Assembly (NCBI RefSeq): GCF_001866005.1
Contig: NZ_MLQR01000001.1
Coordinates: 222,032 to 286,031 of the forward strand
From: Anaerobacillus alkalilacustris
GTDB lineage: Bacteria; Bacillota; Bacilli; Bacillales; Anaerobacillaceae
DNA length: 64,000 nucleotides
Direction: 5' to 3'
Below the pieces are notes generated by a model that saw only the letters and a list, made by a program, of their open reading frames with translations, did not search any database and was not told where the DNA came from. Shown one piece after another: positions 45,633 through 54,670 of the stretch. The position numbers and the translations under genes were made by a program. The stretch's first letter is position 1. Every line of letters starts with the position of its first letter.

Positions 45633-46910
45633 ATGTCTAGCTCGCATGATTTAGCACAAAGTTACTTAGATTCTCCTGAGAAACAAAGCAGATTATATAA
45701 ACGTACACTTATCGTTGTGAGTATCTCTCAAATTTTTGGTGGGGCAGGATTAGCAGCCGGCATAACAGTAGGAGCCCTTCTTGCTCAGCAAATGATGGGA
45801 ACAGATGCATTTGCTGGACTACCTGCAGCACTGTTTACATTAGGTTCAGCAGGTGCTGCTTTTATCGTAGGAAAACTTTCTCAAACGTTTGGACGACGAA
45901 TTGGACTGGTGACAGGCTTTTTAGCAGGTGGTATTGGAGCGCTAGGAGTTGTGCTTGCGGCGATTATAAATAGTATATTTCTTTTTTTAATTGCTCTGCT
46001 TATATATGGTGCAGGTACAGCAACAAATCTGCAAACACGTTATGCTGGAACGGACTTAGCTAATAAGAACCAGCGTGGTACTGCTATTAGTATTGCAATG
46101 GTTTCGGCAACCATTGGAGCATTTGCGGGACCTAACTTAGTCGGTGTTATGGGGAGTGTTGCTCTTTCTATCGGTATTCCAGAGCTTGCTGGTGCTTTCC
46201 TATTGTCTGGAAGTGCCTTTATCATAGCAGGTTTAGTCATTTTTCTTATGCTTCGCCCTGATCCTTATTTGATTGTTAAAGTGATGAACGATATTACTAA
46301 CAAGAAGAGAAAATCTTTAAGAAAGGATAATCAAGAAAGCAATAAAAGAGGCATCTCAGTTGGCGCATTGATCATGATCCTAAGTCAAATGGTGATGATT
46401 GCGATTATGACAATGACCCCAGTACACATGGAACATCATGGTCATGGACTAAGTGAAATCGGACTTGTTATAGGTATTCATATCGGTTCTATGTATCTTC
46501 CATCACTTGTTACCGGTATTCTTGTTGATAAGATTGGACGAATAAATATGGCAATTGCTTCTGGGATAACTTTATTAATCTCAGGTGTAATAGCAGCATT
46601 GGCTCCTGGTGATTCTATGCTATATTTGGTCATTGCTCTTGCATTGCTTGGAATTGGATGGAATTTTGGATTGATAAGTGGCACAGCTCTAATTATAGAC
46701 TCAACCGAACCGAATACACGAGCTAAAACACAAGGAACCGTCGATGTCTTTATTGCATTAGCAGGTGCTTCGGGTGGAGCGCTTTCAGGAATGGTTGTTG
46801 CTGGTTCAAGTTACGCCATATTATCATTTTCTGGAGGAATGTTGTCATTATTACTCATTCCGGTAATGATATGGTTTCATCGAAAAAAATCGGTAAAACC
46901 TTTGATGTAG
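45633..46910 (+). CDS. MFS transporter downstream of selD/DsrE
   Basis: A 425-residue carrier of 12 helices with a signature-like 'FIVGKLSQTFGRRIGLVTG' between helices 2 and 3 (the D-R-x-G-R-R equivalent) and 'GILVDKIGRINMAIASG' in the second half. AGAAGGAG stands before ATG 45633, 41 bases behind the DsrE gene, so these two are probably one unit. The substrate is unknown; a selenium or sulfur compound is a fair guess from the neighbours only. Ends with a terminator. Confidence 0.85.
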   Translation: MSSSHDLAQSYLDSPEKQSRLYKRTLIVVSISQIFGGAGLAAGITVGALLAQQMMGTDAFAGLPAALFTLGSAGAAFIVGKLSQTFGRRIGLVTGFLAGGIGALGVVLAAIINSIFLFLIALLIYGAGTATNLQTRYAGTDLANKNQRGTAISIAMVSATIGAFAGPNLVGVMGSVALSIGIPELAGAFLLSGSAFIIAGLVIFLMLRPDPYLIVKVMNDITNKKRKSLRKDNQESNKRGISVGALIMILSQMVMIAIMTMTPVHMEHHGHGLSEIGLVIGIHIGSMYLPSLVTGILVDKIGRINMAIASGITLLISGVIAALAPGDSMLYLVIALALLGIGWNFGLISGTALIIDSTEPNTRAKTQGTVDVFIALAGASGGALSGMVVAGSSYAILSFSGGMLSLLLIPVMIWFHRKKSVKPLM

Positions 46911-47063
46911 TTATAAATTCCGAAAAGGGATGTTAGTGATTAGAAGTGTAAAAAAAGCGGTGTGATACCTAGTAACGGGTTCGATTTTGAGGTAGAAAAA
47001 CGCATTTAGCAGTTACATTTACAATAGTTTTAACATCACTATTGATAGTAAATTAGCATTATA

Positions 47064-47100
47064 AAAAGCAAGGGAGTCGGTAAATTCCTTTGCTTTTTTA
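47064..47100 (+). terminator. Terminator after the MFS gene region
   Basis: AAAGCAAGG pairs with CCTTTGCTTT, followed by TTTTT. The 150 bases between the MFS stop and this hairpin show nothing else. Confidence 0.7.
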
Positions 47101-47297
47101 ATTTACAAACAATTCGATGATTATTTCGAAAGTTTTTCAAGGTTAATGGCTAATTATGTTAATATAAGAGTGTAAGAAATATTGCCTTTGTTTGTGAAGA
47201 AATACACTTAAACGAAGCAATATTGTGGAATAAGGAAGTTTTAAATGAGTACCGAAAAAGTAATTGTAAAAAAGAGTTTTTGGATGAGGGGTTAATC

Positions 47298-47612
47298 TTG
47301 AAACAAGATTATAAAAAAGTTGGGTTAGGTTCGATTTCATTATTGCTATTTATATTTGGGATATTATTTCCCGTTTCATTCGGTAATCGAGAATCTTATG
47401 GAGATAGTATATTAAGATTTTTTGGATTAAGCCCTTGGTCAAACGGTGACACAGGATTTCATTATACAATATTTTATTCGCTTATTTTCTATTTACCAGC
47501 ATTGATTCTGGGTTATAAGTTCAAAAATGACTTGTGGGCAAAATTAGGTAGAACCTTAACTTTGATTACGATTATCTTAATTCTATTAAGTCTGTTTTTT
47601 GTCGCAGTGTAG
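47298..47612 (+). CDS. Small membrane protein, unknown
   Basis: A 104-residue protein starting at TTG 47298 behind GATGAGGGG, with three hydrophobic segments ('VGLGSISLLLFIFGILF', 'IFYSLIFYLPALILGY', 'LTLITIILILLSLFFVAV'). Family not recognised. A longer reading from 47223 has a poorer start. The 300 bases after it hold no gene. Confidence 0.55.
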   Translation: MKQDYKKVGLGSISLLLFIFGILFPVSFGNRESYGDSILRFFGLSPWSNGDTGFHYTIFYSLIFYLPALILGYKFKNDLWAKLGRTLTLITIILILLSLFFVAV

Positions 47613-47935
47613 ATAAAATATTTAGTGCATGAATAAATTAAGAAAGAGTAAGAAGTTTATAAATCTTATTCAACAAACGATGCGATAGTGGAACATTGGT
47701 AGTGACGTTTTGTTTTAGTATTGAGCAGTTTACTAGAACAAAAAAATTAAGGAATTCCTTTACAAAATGAATTCGACATGCTGAAATTCTATGGAAGTAA
47801 CGAAGCATAATTAGAGAAGACTTTATGTCGAACTAGATATATCAGATCTTTTGTAATCTGAAAGCAAACTTTTATTTTAATGTGAGGCTAACGTGCAGCT
47901 GTTAAAATGTTACTAAATGATTTGTCTAGGTCTAT

Positions 47936-47970
47936 AGAGCATTCCTTTGTCACGAGGAATGCTCTTTATT
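47936..47970 (+). terminator. Terminator in the intergenic region 47.6-48.1 kb
   Basis: AGAGCATTCCT pairs with AGGAATGCTCT, then TTATT. The 320 bases before it carry no open frame; possibly a small RNA ends here. Confidence 0.6.
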
Positions 47971-48088
47971 ATGTCTAGGAAAACAAAGATTAACAATAAA
48001 AACATTATAATATATGATAAAAATTTATTGTAAAACGATAAATTAAATGGTAAATTGAATTTGATATCAAATAAGTGAGGTGCTTTTT

Positions 48089-48565
48089 ATGAAAAAAGGA
48101 ACAACACTATTATTAAAAACAGCTGTCTTTCTTATCGGAACGCCAATTCTTGCTTTATGTATTTATGGGTTACTTCTATTAGGGAGAAATCCAGTGAATT
48201 CCAATTATGTTCACATACTTTATCCTATTATAGTGGGTATGTATGTTACAGTAATACCTTTCTACTATGCTCTTTATCACGCTTTTAAACTTTTAACTTA
48301 TATTGATAAAAACGAAGCTTTTTCAGAATTATCCGTTAAGGCTTTAACAAAAATAAAATACTGCGCTTTTGCAATTAGTATTACATATGTGGTGATTTTG
48401 CCGTTCATTTACATCTTGGCAGAAAAAGATGATGCACCCGGTGTCATTTTGATTGGAATGGTCACTATTTTTGCTTCTATAGTAATTGCGTTCTTTGCAG
48501 CAGTTCTTCAAAGGCTTTTATTAGAGGCGATTGATATAAAATCAGAAAATGATTTAACGGTCTGA
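48089..48565 (+). CDS. DUF2975 membrane protein
   Basis: A 158-residue protein with four helices ('LLLKTAVFLIGTPILALCIYG' is cut here as helix 1) and the loop 'FKLLTYIDKNEAFSELSVKAL' that is typical for DUF2975. The start is ATG 48089 after GTGAGGTG. The HTH gene follows 10 bases later; these two occur together in many Firmicutes and are thought to form a membrane-linked regulatory pair, but what they sense is not known. Confidence 0.82.
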   Translation: MKKGTTLLLKTAVFLIGTPILALCIYGLLLLGRNPVNSNYVHILYPIIVGMYVTVIPFYYALYHAFKLLTYIDKNEAFSELSVKALTKIKYCAFAISITYVVILPFIYILAEKDDAPGVILIGMVTIFASIVIAFFAAVLQRLLLEAIDIKSENDLTV

Positions 48566-48575
48566 GGTGAAAAAA

Positions 48576-48797
48576 ATGGCAATTGTAATCAATATTGATG
48601 TGATGTTAGCTAAAAGGAAAATGAGTGTTACAGAACTTTCAGAGAGGGTTGGAATAACGATGGCTAATCTTTCTATATTGAAAAACGGAAAGGCAAAGGC
48701 GATTCGATTTTCAACCTTAGAGGCAATTTGTAAGGCTTTAGACTGCCAACCAGGAGATATTTTAGAGTACAAAAGTGACGAAAATACTTTAAAGTAG
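48576..48797 (+). CDS. Small Xre-type HTH regulator (YozG-like)
   Basis: A 73-residue Cro/CI protein that is almost all HTH: 'DVMLAKRKMSVTELSERVGI', 'TMANLSILKNGKAKAIRFST', 'LEAICKALDCQPGDILEY'. It is the constant partner of DUF2975 proteins. ATG 48576 stands behind TGAGGTGA. Confidence 0.9.
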   Translation: MAIVINIDVMLAKRKMSVTELSERVGITMANLSILKNGKAKAIRFSTLEAICKALDCQPGDILEYKSDENTLK

Positions 48798-48891
48798 CAA
48801 AATTATTTATTTACTATCACTTACTCAACAATTTTGTTGAAGTAGAGTATAGGGAATACAAATTTAGTGAGTTAAAAGAAGTTGGTGAAGA

Positions 48892-50199
48892 ATGAAAAAG
48901 AAACTCTTAATGATTACTCCTGAAAATAAGGAGATTAACCGATTTAGAAAAAAGCAGTTTAATAATTTTATTCAAATAACAATGCCGTATTTGGCAGCTT
49001 TCGTAGATGAGGAAAAGTATTTGATTACTTTAGTTGATGAATACAATCAAGAAATACCAATAGACCAGGATTTTGACTTAGTGGCAATAACGGTTAATAC
49101 TTCAAATGCTTCACATTGTTATCGTATGTCAGCACAATTTAGGAGTAAAGGTGCCAAGGTTGTTTTCGGTGGTCCACATGTAACATTATTACCAGATGAA
49201 GCAATGGAACATTGTGATTATTTAATAGTGGGTGAAGCCGAGCATTCATGGCCTCAGTTTCTAACTGAATTTTATCAAGGGGATTGTAACAAGAAAATAT
49301 ATAAAATGAGAGAGGTACCTTCTTTAGATGGAATGCCAATTCCTAGAAGGGATTTAATCTATAATCGTTATTTTACAAAAGGGGCCGTTATAGCCTCAAG
49401 AGGTTGTCCTTATCATTGCTCATATTGTAATTTAAAACAGATTTATCATGATTCGTTTAGGATCCGACCAATACAGGAAGTGATTGAAGACATAAGGAAA
49501 ATTAAAAGTAAGTATTTTGTTTTTTGGGATGATAATTTTTTTGGTGATATAAAATATGCCAAAGCATTAATGAAAGAACTCAAAGTTTTGAATAAACGCT
49601 GGGCAGCACAAGTGACACTTGAGAGGTGTAAGGATGATGAATTATTAAAGCTTGCTAAGGAAGCAGGATGTATATATTTTTTTGTTGGAATTGAATCTTT
49701 TTCAAATGAAAGCCTAGAAAGTGTAAACAAAAAGATTAATAATGTAGGAAAATATGAGACCCTCATAAAAAATGTGCATAAACACGGTATTTCAATTCAA
49801 GCGGGGATTATTTTTGGATTTGACACAGATACAAAGGATGTATTTAAAAAGACACTTGAAGCATGTAATTATCTTGGTATCGATGGTGTTACCGTTAGTA
49901 TTTTGACACCTTTACCAAATACACCTGTTTATGAACAGTACAAAAGAGAAGGTCGCCTTCTTACTGATGATTGGAGTACTTATAATGGGAAAACAAGAGT
50001 TGCTTTTCAACCAAAGCAGATGACTCCAGAAGATTTGTTTGAAGGGTATATGTGGTTTAGGAAAGAGTTTTATTCATGGAAATCAATCATAAAAAGAATG
50101 AGAGTTTCGAGAACAAATTTGTTACATAACATAATAATGAATATTGGATATCGGTTGAGTATTAAAGGAACGATGCAGAAGGAAAGACGAATAAGTTAG
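48892..50199 (+). CDS. B12-binding-type radical SAM enzyme
   Basis: A 435-residue protein. The first 140 residues form a Rossmann-like cobalamin-binding-type domain ('DFDLVAITVNTSNASHCYRM', 'KVVFGGPHVTLLPDEAMEH'), without the classic D-x-H-x-x-G, so B12 may be bound base-off without histidine. The radical SAM cluster loop is C172-x3-C176-x2-C179 in 'SRGCPYHCSYC'; the core ends near residue 360. Relatives include BchE-like and methylating enzymes for lipids, hopanoids or peptides. No precursor peptide is found next to it. It stands 95 bases behind the HTH gene. Confidence 0.82.
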   Translation: MKKKLLMITPENKEINRFRKKQFNNFIQITMPYLAAFVDEEKYLITLVDEYNQEIPIDQDFDLVAITVNTSNASHCYRMSAQFRSKGAKVVFGGPHVTLLPDEAMEHCDYLIVGEAEHSWPQFLTEFYQGDCNKKIYKMREVPSLDGMPIPRRDLIYNRYFTKGAVIASRGCPYHCSYCNLKQIYHDSFRIRPIQEVIEDIRKIKSKYFVFWDDNFFGDIKYAKALMKELKVLNKRWAAQVTLERCKDDELLKLAKEAGCIYFFVGIESFSNESLESVNKKINNVGKYETLIKNVHKHGISIQAGIIFGFDTDTKDVFKKTLEACNYLGIDGVTVSILTPLPNTPVYEQYKREGRLLTDDWSTYNGKTRVAFQPKQMTPEDLFEGYMWFRKEFYSWKSIIKRMRVSRTNLLHNIIMNIGYRLSIKGTMQKERRIS

Positions 50200-50287
50200 A
50201 TTGTTTGTTTCGATCTTCATAAAGCTCAACTTCTCTTTAAGCTATTAATTGAATATAAATTAGTAGCAAATAAAGGGAGGTTTTGAA

Positions 50288-50686
50288 TTGAAAAGTTTGT
50301 TGATCCTTTTTCTTATAATAATTACTTTATCTGCCTGTAATAATGAGCAACAATTGAAGATGGGTGAAGAAGAACAGCTTTATATTGGTAGTCCTACCGC
50401 AAATGAGATTTTATCCAAAAACAAAAGAGAAGATATTTTCCTTATGAATGAAGTGGTTTACGTTAATGCTGAAAAAATTGATTGGGTAAAAAAAGCAGAT
50501 TTGACATTAGGAAATGCAGTTTTTGAAGTAGTAAGGCAATCAAATGATGGCGAAGATTTCACTGAAGGTACAGCAACAAAATTACCCGTAGGAACAAAAA
50601 TATATAAAACGAATGAAAAGGGTGATATTTATATTGCCGTTGTAGATGGAAGAGAAATACGATATTTAGGTTTTCGCGAAGGATAA
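50288..50686 (+). CDS. Small lipoprotein, unknown
   Basis: A 132-residue lipoprotein from TTG 50288 behind AAAGGGAGG, signal 'SLLILFLIIITLSAC' (lipobox L-S-A-C). The body, with 'VVYVNAEKIDWVKKADLTLG' and 'KLPVGTKIYKTNEKGDIYIA', resembles small bacillar lipoproteins with a beta-barrel-like domain. No enzyme motif. Confidence 0.7.
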   Translation: MKSLLILFLIIITLSACNNEQQLKMGEEEQLYIGSPTANEILSKNKREDIFLMNEVVYVNAEKIDWVKKADLTLGNAVFEVVRQSNDGEDFTEGTATKLPVGTKIYKTNEKGDIYIAVVDGREIRYLGFREG

Positions 50687-50811
50687 GATATTTCATATTC
50701 AACGAATAGCGTTACTGAAATAGGAGCAATACTGCTTTTGTTGTAGTATTGAATTTAGTGCAAATAGAAATGATTATTGCTAATTCATTTTGAAACATAA
50801 TACTCCTTTTT

Positions 50812-50850
50812 AAGAAAAATGACAGCCCATTGGAGTTGTCATTTTTCTTT
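50812..50850. terminator. Terminator behind the small lipoprotein
   Basis: AAGAAAAATGACA pairs with TGTCATTTTTCTT around a 13-base loop; useful in both directions. The following 300 bases (50851-51157) show no gene. Confidence 0.75.
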
Positions 50851-51157
50851 TAGTCCTACGCTTTTAGCATTTGAATGGCTTTCATCAAAAGAAAAGCAAT
50901 CGACATTTTTTATTGTAGAGGGTAAAAGTAAATCCTTACAAATTCCGCTTTATTTATTGCTTTTTTTAGCTGTTTAAGTATGTTGTTTCTAGGGATTAAG
51001 GACACCTGTATTTGTATAATTTTTGAATATAGGTTTCCCTTTATCCGTTTGTGTAATACTCAAAATTAGTCTACATTAATCCGGAATAAATTCTCCTCGT
51101 ATTGGAATAATCACTTAATGGGCGTGATTCAAAGGAACCTGTCGAATGGGGGGCTAA

Positions 51158-51195
51158 ATTAAAAGAAGATAGCCTAAAGACTATCTTCTTTTAAT
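51158..51195 (-). terminator. Terminator of the LysM glucosaminidase gene
   Basis: ATTAAAAGAAGATAG pairs with CTATCTTCTTTTAAT around 8 bases, just beyond the stop of the minus-strand gene. Confidence 0.75.
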
Positions 51196-51230
51196 CTAGA
51201 TTATTTTGAACAGAGAAAAGATAAATTCAA

Positions 51231-52343
51231 CTATCTTTTCTTAGGACCGCCACCATTATTACCTCCGCCATTATTGTTGCCGTTTCCTCTAGGTTTTTCG
51301 GCCACTGGCTCTTCTTCAACGACAGGTTGAGGTACTACAACGGCTTCTTCTTTAGTTGGTTCAGGTTCTGTTGGTGCTACAGGTTCCGTAACGATTGGTT
51401 CTGAAACAGGTTGATTGACAGGAATAAATAAAACTTGTCCAATAAATAACATGTCAGATGTTAAGTTGTTTGCTGACTCAATAGTATCGACTGTTGTTCC
51501 ATATTGAAGAGATAGTATCCACAAAGTATCACCTGAAACTACAGTGTGATACACACCTGTGACCTGTGTCTCTTCCTCTTTTATATCATCCTCGATGACA
51601 TCGTGACGGTATAAATCCCATTGATCCATGAGTCTGCTGACTACATCTCGATAATAATCTCCGCCTAAGTGATTGTACCCAGCGTTCGCAATTTCATAAA
51701 GATATTCCTTTGAAGCATCTTTCACATCCCAACCGTTTGCAATTCTATTTTGATAGTTTTCGATAGCAAAATGATAGCGTTGGTTGACTAATAGAGTACC
51801 AGTTAAGAATTGTACAGAATGCTCATAAGAATCGAATTTACGGTACCAATTATCTCGTCTTTGTGTTTCATCAAAAACGATACGATCAGGTTCATAGTTT
51901 GCGATGACAGGTATTGCTCTATCAAAATCTTCATCAGGCTGCCCTTTTAACTGCCATGCATTTGGTGGGTTAAATCCCCACACTTTAATGCCGAAAAGGT
52001 TGTTTGCAAAGTGGGCCGTTCTTGTTGTTCCATAGCCACTTTCAATAATAGACATACCGATAATCGCACTTGCTGGAATGCCATGTTGTTTGTTTGCCTG
52101 AATTCCGTATTCCGTAATTTGATTAACGAAGGTTTCTCTTTCTTGATCCGTAGGGGCTTGAATTCTACCTAAATACGCATGAGAGTTTCTTCCTAATTCT
52201 GCATCTTCGAACGGAAGAGGACGAAATAGGCTAGAAGCCTCTACCTTTGTTGTTTGTCCATGCACAATGAAAAAAGGCTGAAAAACTCCTAAACTAAGAA
52301 AAAAAGCTATGATAACAGTAATTGTTATTCTATTAATTGACAT
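51231..52343 (-). CDS. Secreted N-acetylglucosaminidase (GH73-type) with LysM
   Basis: A 370-residue cell-wall hydrolase. Signal peptide 1-30; GH73-like domain about 60-250 with 'IPASAIIGMSIIESGYGTTR' (catalytic E) and 'HFANNLFGIKVWG'; one LysM at about 268-312 ('VVSGDTLWILSLQYGTTVDT'); then a Pro/Glu/Val-rich linker and a glycine/asparagine tail ending 'GGGPKKR'. It cuts glycan strands of peptidoglycan, as in LytG-type enzymes. Start ATG 52343 behind AAAGGAG. The charged C-terminal tail is unusual and may bind wall polymers. Confidence 0.85.
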   Translation of the reverse strand: MSINRITITVIIAFFLSLGVFQPFFIVHGQTTKVEASSLFRPLPFEDAELGRNSHAYLGRIQAPTDQERETFVNQITEYGIQANKQHGIPASAIIGMSIIESGYGTTRTAHFANNLFGIKVWGFNPPNAWQLKGQPDEDFDRAIPVIANYEPDRIVFDETQRRDNWYRKFDSYEHSVQFLTGTLLVNQRYHFAIENYQNRIANGWDVKDASKEYLYEIANAGYNHLGGDYYRDVVSRLMDQWDLYRHDVIEDDIKEEETQVTGVYHTVVSGDTLWILSLQYGTTVDTIESANNLTSDMLFIGQVLFIPVNQPVSEPIVTEPVAPTEPEPTKEEAVVVPQPVVEEEPVAEKPRGNGNNNGGGNNGGGPKKR

Positions 52344-52503
52344 AAAAAACTCCTTTCAAGATGTATTAAATGTTTGTTTGTCTGTTAGCCAAACAAGTGA
52401 TCACGTTAAAAATAAACGCTAAGGTTTATTATAATAGTTTAATAGAAATTGCCTAGTGGTGAAAAATTGGAAGTTTCATAGAATGTTTTATCGCATTCTA
52501 AAC

Positions 52504-52702
52504 GGGCACTAAGACCCCCACCTCAAAACGTAAGAAAATCGAGAAGTTTAGGTGGGGGATTAACTGCCCCTAAAGGTCCGATATAGAATAACTTTCATCA
52601 GCGAAAGCTGATGATTAGTTATTCTTATGCCCGTGGTATAAATTGAACTAACAATCAGTGGGGAATGAAGGAAGACCCCCACCGATTGAAGTTCAGCTTT
52701 AT
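52504..52702 (+). repeat. Dispersed repeat B, full copy 2
   Basis: The cleanest copy: GGGCAC opens and ATGCCC closes the outer stem; inside are CCCCCACCT/AGGTGGGGG and TTCATCAGC/GCTGATGA hairpins, and after it GAACTAACAATCAGTGGGG faces CCCCCACCGATTGAAGTTC. It lies upstream of rarD. The rest of the 52344-53033 gap shows no gene. Confidence 0.75.
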
Positions 52703-53033
52703 ATAGAAAAAAATGGGCACAAGGGGGTTGTAGGAAAAAGGTAAATGCATACCTCAATAAAACGTTTTTGACTGCGGCTCTTTTTTGCATGAATTGGTTA
52801 TTCTTTTGACTCCGGGTTAACTCTTGTATTACGTAGTAGATTCTTACTCCGCAATAAATATCTTCATTTTTAGATCACTTTGTGAGAATGTACTTAAGCT
52901 GACGGAGTAGGAATTGGGAGAATGATTTTGATATAGGATCAGAAAGACTTTTGAAAAGTCATTGTTATTAAAATCAATTATAATAAATTGATATGCAAGG
53001 GAGTAAATAGACTTATAGGAAGTAGGCTAAGGA

Positions 53034-53960
53034 ATGAAATTAAATAATGAAAAAGATGGTGTTGTGTTTGCAGTACTTTCTTATGTAATGTGGGGTGTTA
53101 CTCCAATTTATTGGAAACTCACTGAACATATATCTTCAGGAGAGATTTTAGCACAGCGAGTTTTTTGGTCTTTTATTTTTATGCTCGTACTTTTGTTTCT
53201 TTTAAAGAAATGGAATATATACGTTGAATTCATAAAAGGAATTGTTAAGAAGCCCAAATTGTTTTGGTCGCTTTTTCTCGCTTCTCTACTGATTAGTTCA
53301 AACTGGGGTATCTTTATGTGGGCAGTAATCGAAGGGAGGATCGTTGAAGCGAGTCTTGGTCAATTCATAAATCCCCTAACAAGTATGCTAATAGGTGTAA
53401 TTGCGTTAAAAGAAAGATTGAATGTTTCTCAAATTGTTGCTTTCGTGTTAGCGGCAATTGGAGTATTAATACTAACGTTCCATTATGGAGTGGTTCCATG
53501 GATTTCGCTTAGTCTGGCTCTCACCTTTGGATTTTATGGTTTAGCAAAGAAACTAATTAAATCTGATTCAACAGTTGGATTAGCTCTTGAAACAATGGTG
53601 ATTTCCCCTATTGCGTTAGTATTTATGACATACTTGATGTTTCAATCTCAAATACAATTTTTCGATTCTATTTCAACAAGTTTACTATTAATGGGGAGTG
53701 GCATCGTAACTGTTCTACCGTTATTATTCTTTACTATGAGTGCTCAAAAGGTAACACTATCTTTGCTTGGAATTCTTCAATATATTTCGCCAACAATAGT
53801 ACTGTTAGTTGGGGTTTTTCTTTATAACGAAACGTTATCAAAAGCACATTTAATTGCATTTATCTTTATTTGGTCAGCTCTTGCCATTTATACTTTTTCT
53901 TCGGTAACAAAGAGAGGACAAAAGAGTAAATACCATATAAAGAAAAAAATCGAAGCTTAA
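53034..53960 (+). CDS. rarD: RarD-like EamA transporter
   Basis: A 308-residue DMT-superfamily protein with ten helices and the RarD opening 'GVVFAVLSYVMWGVTPIYWK'. The typical 'ISSNWGIFMWAVIEGRIVEA' and 'SLGQFINPLTSMLIG' are in helices 3-4. RarD is annotated as a 'chloramphenicol-sensitive protein'; its substrate is not firmly known. ATG follows AGGAAGTAGGCTAAGGA. Single gene. Confidence 0.88.
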   Translation: MKLNNEKDGVVFAVLSYVMWGVTPIYWKLTEHISSGEILAQRVFWSFIFMLVLLFLLKKWNIYVEFIKGIVKKPKLFWSLFLASLLISSNWGIFMWAVIEGRIVEASLGQFINPLTSMLIGVIALKERLNVSQIVAFVLAAIGVLILTFHYGVVPWISLSLALTFGFYGLAKKLIKSDSTVGLALETMVISPIALVFMTYLMFQSQIQFFDSISTSLLLMGSGIVTVLPLLFFTMSAQKVTLSLLGILQYISPTIVLLVGVFLYNETLSKAHLIAFIFIWSALAIYTFSSVTKRGQKSKYHIKKKIEA

Positions 53961-54087
53961 CAAGATTACTAATAAGCGGCGATGTTGTAAAAGGCATTAC
54001 TTTTCTGTTTTTATGTAAAAGAGATTGCGAATAATTGTACTTAAATTAATCTACTAGTATCGCTCCGAATAGGTCTTTCTCTATGCA

Positions 54088-54199
54088 AAGCTGCACGAAG
54101 TAAAATCAAAGAAGTATTTCATGAGGTGATTGAAGTCAGTAGCTTCGCCGATGGTAGTTTGGGGCTTCCCAGTGAGACAAGGAAGTTACTAGGTAAATT
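54088..54199 (+). rRNA. Mosaic of spacer repeat and 5S rRNA 3'-half
   Basis: 54088-54140 ('GAAGTATTTCATGAGGTGAT', 'TGAAGTCAGTAG') matches, in reverse, the 16S-5S spacer text at 63309-63360. It runs directly into 'CGCCGATGGTAGTTTGGGGC' and '...GAAGTTACTAGGTAA', the 3' half of 5S. The 5' half of 5S is missing. Another relic of an rRNA operon end, more decayed than the one at 35.1 kb. Confidence 0.65.
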
Positions 54200-54202
54200 A
54201 AA

Positions 54203-54670
54203 GAGGCTGGGACAAAACCCACCTCTGAAATGAAAAAGCCGGTGAAATTTTACGACGAGTAAAATTTCACCGGCTTTGATTATTTTTGTAATAAAATAAG
54301 GACAACTTCTGATAAAATTAAGTTACCAAGCCAAATCTAATCAGAAGGAAGTGTCCTTATGTTTAAAAATTATAACATGAATCAATTAGTTTTGCCTTTA
54401 GATTTAGAAGTGAAATTACAAAATAACGATATTGCCTTTCATATACACATTAACGATTTATATAATTCCTCCTCTATCATTTTGACTTCAAATAAGGGCC
54501 CAAGTGAATGGGGAGAACTTCTCGGTGATCCGGCAATTACAACTGCAATATTGGATAGAATTATTCATCGTGCCGAAATAATCCAGTTCACCGATGATAG
54601 TTATCGAATGAAACACCGAACTTCCATTTTTAAGGGATGAAATGTTCAAAATAAATCAGCGAAAAGTGTT
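54203..54670 (+). mobile_element. IS1182-type left end joined to an IS21-type right end
   Basis: The left end GAGGCTGGGACAAAA and the following hairpin (AGCCGGTGAAATTTTAC against GTAAAATTTCACCGGCT, 54237-54275, 17-bp perfect arms) are typical of the leader of IS1182 elements. The coding part begins like an IS1182 transposase and ends like IstB of IS21. Both parent elements are otherwise missing. Confidence 0.6.
54359..54640 (+). pseudogene. Chimeric ORF: IS1182 transposase N-terminus fused in frame to IstB C-terminus
   Basis: 93 codons. Residues 1-36 ('MNQLVLPLDLEVKLQNNDIA') match the start of IS1182 transposases. Residues from about 37 ('SSSIILTSNKGPSEWGELLG' and 'DPAITTAILDRIIHRAEIIQ', 'DDSYRMKHRTSIF') match the end of the IstB ATPase of IS21. 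The fusion is in frame and without a stop, so a small protein could be made, but it has neither a catalytic DDE set nor a Walker A. Confidence 0.7.

Noticed and set aside
46040..46684. Minus-strand frames opposite the MFS gene
   Set aside because: Shadows of membrane helices.
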